From contig NZ_CP011372.1 in NCBI RefSeq assembly GCF_001017575.1, positions 1,178,001 through 1,242,000 on the forward strand: a stretch of DNA of 64,000 nucleotides. The letters run 5' to 3'. Positions 58,261 to 64,000 of this stretch are shown one piece after another. Source of the DNA: Campylobacter lari (GTDB lineage Bacteria; Campylobacterota; Campylobacteria; Campylobacterales; Campylobacteraceae). The notes under the pieces were generated by a model that made no database searches, was not told where the DNA came from, and saw only the letters and a list, made by a program, of their open reading frames with translations. Made by a program: the position numbers and the translations under genes. The stretch's first letter is position 1; each line of letters starts with the position of its first letter.

Positions 58261-60652
58261 ATGTTGGATTTTGTTTTTACAAAAAGTTTTTTTTATATAC
58301 TAAGTGTAAATATTATTTTATTTTCTTTGGTATATTTATCAAAATAGGTTTATTCTGATTTAAGAACATTTTCTAAAAAAATATCTCAAGTTTTTAGACA
58401 TAATTTTAGTGTATTTTATATAGTATTTTTTATTATCAATTTTTTCCAGAATCTATAAGGTTAATATTAGATTCAACTTTAATTTGTTTATTTTTTACCG
58501 TAGGCATTGTAAATATTTTTTTGTATCATAAATTTAATTCTTTTTTAAATTCATCATTTTTAGAAACTGTATCATTTACCACACTTTCCGAATCAAAAGA
58601 ATTTTTATTAAGCTATTTTGATTTAAAAACAATAACTATTCTATCTATCTTTATACTATTTTCATTTACATTTTTTCTAATTCCCTATAATACCTTATTT
58701 TTAATTTCAGATAAATTTCATGTTTTATATATTTTTAAAATCTTACTTTTCATTTTTTGTTTTATTTCAATATACAGAAAACCTCATAAATACTTTATTG
58801 ATGATTTTTTATTATATAGTTGGTTTGATGCTATAAAAAATCTTAAAAAAAATATCAATGAATACACAATAGAACTTAATAATTTAAAAAGTGAACTAAA
58901 TAAAGAAATAAAAAATTACAATATAACAAAGACAAAAGACATTGAGATATCAAAAATTGTTATAATAATGGGCGAATCAACTCAAAGAAATTATATGAGT
59001 CTTTATAATTATAGTTTAGAAACAACTCCAAACTTAAATCAACTAAAAATGCAAGGAAATCTTTTTGAATTTAAAGATGTTATTGCTCCTCACTCTCACA
59101 CCAACCAAGCAATTTCTAAAATTTTTACTTTTTCTAACTATGAAAATCAATCAACACCTTGGTTTAAACAGAAAAATATTGTAAACATCATGAAAGCAGC
59201 TGGATATTATACCTACTGGATAAGCAATCAAGAATCAGTTTCCACTCCTGGCAATGCTCCAGAAGCTTTAGCGAGACTATCAAACAAAACAATATTTTTA
59301 GATAAAATTTTTACAGGTATATCATTATCAAGAGATGAGCAAATTATAAAAGAGTTAAAACAAATACCTCCCAAAGAAAAAGAATTTTATATTTTACATC
59401 TACAAGGTACCCATATGGACTATAGCAGGCGTTATTCTAATAAATTTAAAAAATTCAATATAAATGATCTTAAAAATAATAATTTAGATCATCTAAATAA
59501 GAATAAAAAATTGACTACTAAACAAGCTAAAATAAAATCACATTACTTAAATGCCATTTATTACAATGATTATATTATCAATGAGATTATCAACCATTTT
59601 AAAAATGAAGAAACAATTATATTTTATCTTAGTGACCACGGAGATGAAGTATATGATTTTAGAGATTTTTTTGGGCACACAGAAACCATAGGTTCAAGAT
59701 ATATGGCTGAAATACCGTTTATAATCTACCTTAGTGACAAATTAAAACAAAAATATCCAAATATTATATCACAGATAAAGAAAGCTCAAAATCTACCTTT
59801 TATGAGTGATGATTTTTTACATGCTTTCTTGGATATAATAGGGTTAACTATAAATGACTTTCAAAAAGATCGTAGTTTGTTCAGCAATAATTTTAATAAA
59901 GAAAGAGTTAGAATATTTGCAAATAAAAATTATGATGAAGAGCTTAAACTACACAATAATTTAGAAAAAAATAAATATTTTTTTAAATCTCCAAGTAAGA
60001 TTTGGCTACATAGAACCAATGAGCTAAAAAAATCTTAGATTTTGAAAAGAAATATCAAGGATTTGAGGTAGATGTTCATTATTTTAGCAAAGAAAAATAT
60101 TTTGATGTAGGACATGATGGCGAAAAAGACTCAATAGGTTTAAACTTAAAAGATATGTTAATAGTTGCTTTAAAAAGAGATAAAAAAACAATACCTCTGC
60201 AAACTAAATTTTGGATTGATTTTAAAAATCTTAATACAAATAATGCGCACGAATCTTTATTGGTGCTTTTAAACATTTGCAAAGAAACGGGATTCAATAA
60301 AAAAAATTTAATAATAGAAAGTTCAAACTACACCTTATTGAATATATTCAAAAATAAAGGATTTTATACAAGCTATTACTTGTTAAATATAGAAAATATG
60401 GAATTAACAGAAGAATTAAAAAACAAAATTCAAGAAGCAATTAATAGTCAAAATTTTAACGCTATTAGTTTTCCATATAGAGAAAATATATACCACTTTA
60501 TAAAAGAGTCAAAATTTAAAATAAATAATCAAGATATAGAAATATTAACTTGGAATGAAAGCAAAGATTTGCTTTATAACATGAGCATAAAAGCTTTTTT
60601 TGATCCTCAAGTTAAAATTATACTTAGCGGAGAAAAAGGAATTTATAGATAA
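58261..60652 (+). pseudogene. eptC: Phosphoethanolamine transferase (EptC-like) fused to a GDPD-like domain, broken in three places
   Basis: Reconstructed, this is about 797 residues. It has an N-terminal membrane domain (about five helices), then a sulfatase-fold catalytic domain with the Thr nucleophile in IMGESTQRNYMS, HLQGTHMDYSRRY, and YLSDHGDEVYDFRDFFGHTE. A C-terminal domain follows with HRTN, FEVDVHYF and VGHDGE, the H-R/E-x-D/H-D pattern of glycerophosphodiester phosphodiesterases. Breaks: TAG at 58345 (probably CAG once), T6 at 58440-58445 needing +1, A7 at 60026-60032 needing +1. The longest open part is 58521-60038. Its role would be LOS or flagellar decoration. Confidence 0.75.
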
Positions 60653-61251
60653 AATATTGTATATTTTAGGTAATAATATCTTACTCTTCTAGAAAATGAA
60701 TGTGTTGTAAAAATTTATACAAAATAGACTTATCTTTTTAAGTTAACTTTATTATGCACTCTAATAACTTCAGTTAAATTATAAACACTTTGAAATATGA
60801 CCAATTGTAATCATTTTTGTATAATACAAAAGACATACTGAATAAATAAAATTAGATAAATAATATGTTTTCATATTTGTGAATTTAACTCTAACAAAAC
60901 AAATCTCTTAGTATAGTCAAACAATAGAATGGTAAATTATAAAAATATCACTAGTGCTTTAACTGTTTTCTTTTTACAAGGAAGTAAAATTTTGTTTTTG
61001 ATTTGCAAAATAAAACGTCATATATATTAATGCTAATAAATTTTTATCTTTACCTTAAAAAGCTACGTATTCTATATTCTATTTTCACACTTATAACCAA
61101 CATGCTGTATCAGTATATTTACCTTCTATAAAAATAATTTCAACAAAGCGTATCATAAATCTCTAAGAATAAAAAAATCAATTTTAATCTAAAACTATTG
61201 TCTGTTAAATACGACTTATTGTGAGTAAATTTTAAATCCTTAGACATTATC
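60653..61251. other. About 600 bases without a recognisable gene
   Basis: The stretch is AT-rich with stops in all frames. Minus-strand fragments around 60950-61100 could be scraps of a decayed protein, but I could not match them to a family. No tRNA, repeat array or strong hairpin was seen. Confidence 0.4.
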
Positions 61252-62363
61252 TCAACATCTTTTACCATTCCTGTTTTTAATTAAATTGAGCCAGTCTTGA
61301 ATAATTCTTTCTTTTGAATTTTTTTCTGCAATTAGTTTTTTACCATAAAATCCCATTTCACTTCTAAGCTCTTTATTGCACATTAAAATTTGCAATTTAT
61401 CTTCGAATTCTTTTAAATCTCCATCTTTAATTAAAAATCCATTTTTTCATTTTCTGTAATATCACTTGGAACTGCATTAATATCAAATGCTATACATGGA
61501 AGTGCATAGATTGTTGCCTCCAATAATGCTATCCCAAACCCCTCTTGAGTAGCTTGTCATTACATAAACACTAACACTTGAACCCTCTTTTGATGTTTTT
61601 TGTATAAGGCTTATAAACCACACAAGAAGTTAGATTTTTATTTTCAATTTTATTTTTTAGTTCTTGCTTTTCTTTTTCACCAACTTCTCCTACTATACAA
61701 AGTTTCCATATGTGATTTTTTGGATTTTGCTGTATTTTTTTCCAAATATCAAGAAGTCTAAAACACCTTTTTCACAAGAGATGGTGCCTACGCTCAAAAC
61801 GACTTTCTGTGAATGATTTGTCTGTTTAGAATGGATATTTATAAATTTCGGAATAATATTCATATTTTTGAAATATTTTTGATATTTATTCAATTCTTTT
61901 TCAGAAAGCAAAACTATAGTATTAAAAAATTTATCTCTTTTAAGATCTTTTGCTTTATAACTTTGAAATACAACATGCATAATTTTTATACATCAAGTGT
62001 TTTTATTTTTAAAAAAGAGTTGTATAAAAATACATTATTAGAAATTACCATATCATATTGGTTTGCTATTTTTTTACTTTAAAATCCCTAATTCTCTTTT
62101 GAATACTTCTAAAATATAAACTTTTAAATATATTTTTAGAATTTCTGTATTTATATTTATCAAAATAACTTACACCAAAATCATAATAAAACAATACCTT
62201 AATATCAGGATGAATAAAAAACATGATTTATTTTTATTTTCTTTATATACTTAAAATATGAACTTCAAGTCCATCTTCATAAAAAGCATTTGCCGTATTA
62301 GAAGCTACTCTACCACCTCCACCTAGAACGACCTAAATCGTGTATTAATAATAAAATTTTCAT
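61252..62363 (-). pseudogene. GT4-family glycosyltransferase, multiply frameshifted
   Basis: From an ATG at 62361-62363 with an AGAGGAAAA site, fragments in changing frames read MKILLLIHDLG, then GGGRVASNTANAFYEDGLEV, HVVFQSYKAKDLKRDKFFN, VVLSVGTISCEKGVLDFL, IWKKIQQNPKNHIWKLCIVG and QDWLNLIKNRNGKR to a stop at 61252. This is the order of a retaining GT4 enzyme of about 370 residues. The longest open piece is 61693-61980. Several stops and shifts mean that it is dead. Its original acceptor is unknown. Confidence 0.75.
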
Positions 62364-62377
62364 AATTTTCCTCTAGA

Positions 62378-63316
62378 TTACAGCTTTATATTTTTTTTAT
62401 TTATAAATTTATAATATATATATTCAAAATATAACTTCATTTTTTGTATAAAATCTTTATCCTTGGAGTTTTTTATTTTTTCTTTGATAAGTTTATAATA
62501 TTTACTACTTTGTCTTTTAAACAAAATAGTATGCTTAATATCATTAGGTATGAAATTAAACAATGAGTCAAACCATTCGTAGCATCTAACTATATTATAG
62601 TTTTGTGGATAATTTCTTGAACACCACAAAAACATAATTTGGTCATCATCTACTATGTTAAACGATAAAAAACATTGCATGCATTCATACAAATTTTTTT
62701 TAAAATTACTCCAAGCTCTACTACCCCCATATATTAAACCACCTATTAAAAATGGTTCCATGTTGTAATAAATTTCAGGAATAGTGTTTGCTTCTTGATC
62801 TTTTATAGAAAAAAAGTTGATTTTATCATCTATTATATTTTCTTGTTTTTCAAGTAAAAAATTAAACTGCTCTTTGTTAATAAAAAAGCCATCTCCATGA
62901 TTAAAACCAAAATCAAGCCACATTATATTTTCGCTTGTAAGATTTCTTTCTATTGCATCACAAACAAAAAACGGTTTTAAATACATAAGATAGCAATATA
63001 GCGGAGAAATACACTCTATATTGTTAGGATTTTTACGATGTAAAGTTTGATTATAATTCTTAAATGTTTCCTTGATTTTGTTTAAAGTTTGAAGATCAAA
63101 TTCATTTAATTCTTTTACAATAATTGTGGTTTTACCCTCTAAATAATATTGTTTTCTTTTTTCTAAAATCAATTCTTTCATATCTTCTGTAGTATAAATA
63201 ATTACATGATTTTTAAGCCCTGACCAAAAATCGAAATAAGATAAATACTGATCATTACTCCTTGTAGTTCTACCAATATTATAAAAAGCTGTAACAATAG
63301 TAATTTCATTTTGCAT
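62378..63316 (-). CDS. HtrL/YibB-like protein of a surface-glycan locus
   Basis: A 312-residue soluble protein. The ATG at 63314-63316 follows AAGGTG and precedes NEITIVTAFYNIGR, the family start; an upstream in-frame start adds an odd hydrophobic leader and was rejected. MWLDFGFNHGDGFF looks like a D-x-D-type nucleotide-sugar site, and PFLIGGLIYGGSRAW and DDDQIMFLW follow. HtrL/YibB proteins sit in LPS/LOS clusters and resemble glycosyltransferases, but their activity is uncertain. It is intact, in contrast to its neighbours, and diverges from the next gene by 57 bases. Confidence 0.75.
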   Translation of the reverse strand: MQNEITIVTAFYNIGRTTRSNDQYLSYFDFWSGLKNHVIIYTTEDMKELILEKRKQYYLEGKTTIIVKELNEFDLQTLNKIKETFKNYNQTLHRKNPNNIECISPLYCYLMYLKPFFVCDAIERNLTSENIMWLDFGFNHGDGFFINKEQFNFLLEKQENIIDDKINFFSIKDQEANTIPEIYYNMEPFLIGGLIYGGSRAWSNFKKNLYECMQCFLSFNIVDDDQIMFLWCSRNYPQNYNIVRCYEWFDSLFNFIPNDIKHTILFKRQSSKYYKLIKEKIKNSKDKDFIQKMKLYFEYIYYKFINKKNIKL

Positions 63317-63373
63317 ATAATACACCTTAATTATTTTTGATATTATATCAAAAAAACTTTTTAGGAATTTATT

Positions 63374-64000
63374 ATGCAAATATATCAAAACAACCATTTG
63401 CTTTATAATAATCTAACAAAAAAATTAAGCTCATTTATACCCATTAAATCAACAAGAAGAAAATTAAGAAATCATATCCAATATAAGTTAGAACACCCTA
63501 AAGTAGCTAGTTATCTTTCAAAAAATTATGTCAATCCTTTTTTAGAAGGGAGAATTCCTCATTTTGATTTTGAAAAAAAACATCATTTTAAAAACGATAA
63601 AATTATTTGGCAATTTTGGTATCAAGGTAAAAATCAAGCTTCACATATGATACAACAATGTTTCAATTCAGTGCAAAATCAAATGAAAGATGACTACACA
63701 ATCATCATTTTAGATAAAGATAATATAAAAGATTACCTTGATTTTCCACCATTTGTTATAGAAAAATTAGAAAATAATTTTTTTGGAGAAAAAACTATAA
63801 CTTTTTTTTCAGATCTTTTAAGAGTATGTTTGCTTGCAACTTATGGTGGCATATGGTGTGATGCAAGTATATTTTTAAGCTCTAAAATTCCTAGTGAACT
63901 TTGCGATAAAGACTTTTTTACCTTTGAAAGATCAAAAATAAAACCTAGCAAAGAAAAATTGAAAAAATTTATTAAAAGTGGATATTTTTCTTATGGATAT
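63374..64000 (+). CDS. Capsular polysaccharide synthesis-type glycosyltransferase, N-terminal part, cut by the window edge
   Basis: 209 residues are visible and the frame is still open at the right edge. After a basic N-terminal region it has IIWQFWYQGKNQASHMI, TIIILDKDNIKDYL, FFSDLLRVCLLATYGGIWCD and ASIFL, the pattern of GT32/Caps_synth enzymes. The D-x-x/D-A-S block binds the sugar nucleotide. The ATG at 63374 follows TTAGGAATT. The donor and acceptor are unknown. Confidence 0.8.
   Translation, partial: MQIYQNNHLLYNNLTKKLSSFIPIKSTRRKLRNHIQYKLEHPKVASYLSKNYVNPFLEGRIPHFDFEKKHHFKNDKIIWQFWYQGKNQASHMIQQCFNSVQNQMKDDYTIIILDKDNIKDYLDFPPFVIEKLENNFFGEKTITFFSDLLRVCLLATYGGIWCDASIFLSSKIPSELCDKDFFTFERSKIKPSKEKLKKFIKSGYFSYGY

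Noticed and set aside
61813..62082. 89-codon plus-strand frame
   Set aside because: It is antisense to the GT4 remnant, rich in Phe and Ile from reverse-reading Lys codons, with no ribosome site.
1..64000. CRISPR array, prophage or restriction-modification system
   Set aside because: No regularly spaced repeats, cas-like genes, phage structural genes or methyltransferase motifs were seen on either strand.
45300..64000. Poly-G/C phase-variable tracts typical of C. jejuni LOS loci
   Set aside because: I saw no G or C run of seven or more in the glycan genes. All interrupted sites are A/T tracts.

Overview
The window is AT-rich DNA of a Campylobacter. The evidence is the very low GC coding style, AAGGA-type ribosome binding sites, TATAAT/TAAAAT -10 boxes without clear -35 boxes, and blocks of gene order shared with C. 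jejuni from memory (serA-rpsA-ispH-aroA-pheT-pheS-HIT; pckA-pycB-NSS transporters-atpE; pyrC-like-gpsA-gatB; atpB...radA-ftsY-rny-DedA-ComEC-YihY-glcD; cysM-hup followed by a lipooligosaccharide locus). The way these blocks are joined differs from C. jejuni. I infer a relative such as the C. lari group; the species cannot be fixed from the window alone.

Region 1 (1-45.3 kb) is core genome and looks healthy. It holds DNA repair and replication genes (priA, uvrB, radA, dnaB), translation genes (efp, rpsA, pheS/pheT, gatB, one tRNA-Leu), central metabolism (serA, aroA, ispH, pckA, pycB, glcD, cysM), the F0 subunits atpE and atpB, three tandem NSS-family transporters, a cytoplasmic PAS-PAS chemoreceptor, an M23 peptidase, mgtE, tpx and hup. 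Genes are packed in short operons, often with ATGA overlaps, and rho-independent hairpins separate convergent units.

Region 2 (45.3-57.3 kb) is a surface-glycan locus of lipooligosaccharide type. It contains waaF, an MBOAT plus SGNH O-acetylation pair, a GT2 glycosyltransferase, a legionaminic-acid type set (legB, legH, ptmG, legI, legG, ptmE, legF) and a GT42 (CstII-like) sialyl/legionaminyl transferase. No legC aminotransferase is present. Region 3 (57.3-64 kb) holds a decayed transposase, a broken phosphoethanolamine transferase fused to a GDPD-like domain, a broken GT4 glycosyltransferase, an intact HtrL/YibB-like gene and the start of a capsular-synthesis-type glycosyltransferase.

The most striking feature is the contrast between the halves. 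The roughly 45 kb of core genes are all open, even through T8 tracts. In the glycan region almost every enzyme is interrupted, nearly always by a one-base change in an A/T homopolymer. Each reconstructed gene regains a normal length and conserved motifs. Most are repaired by adding one base, which is equivalent to a -1 ribosomal frameshift, and several sites match canonical slippery heptamers. Decay, A/T-tract phase variation, programmed frameshifting and homopolymer sequencing error are the competing explanations.
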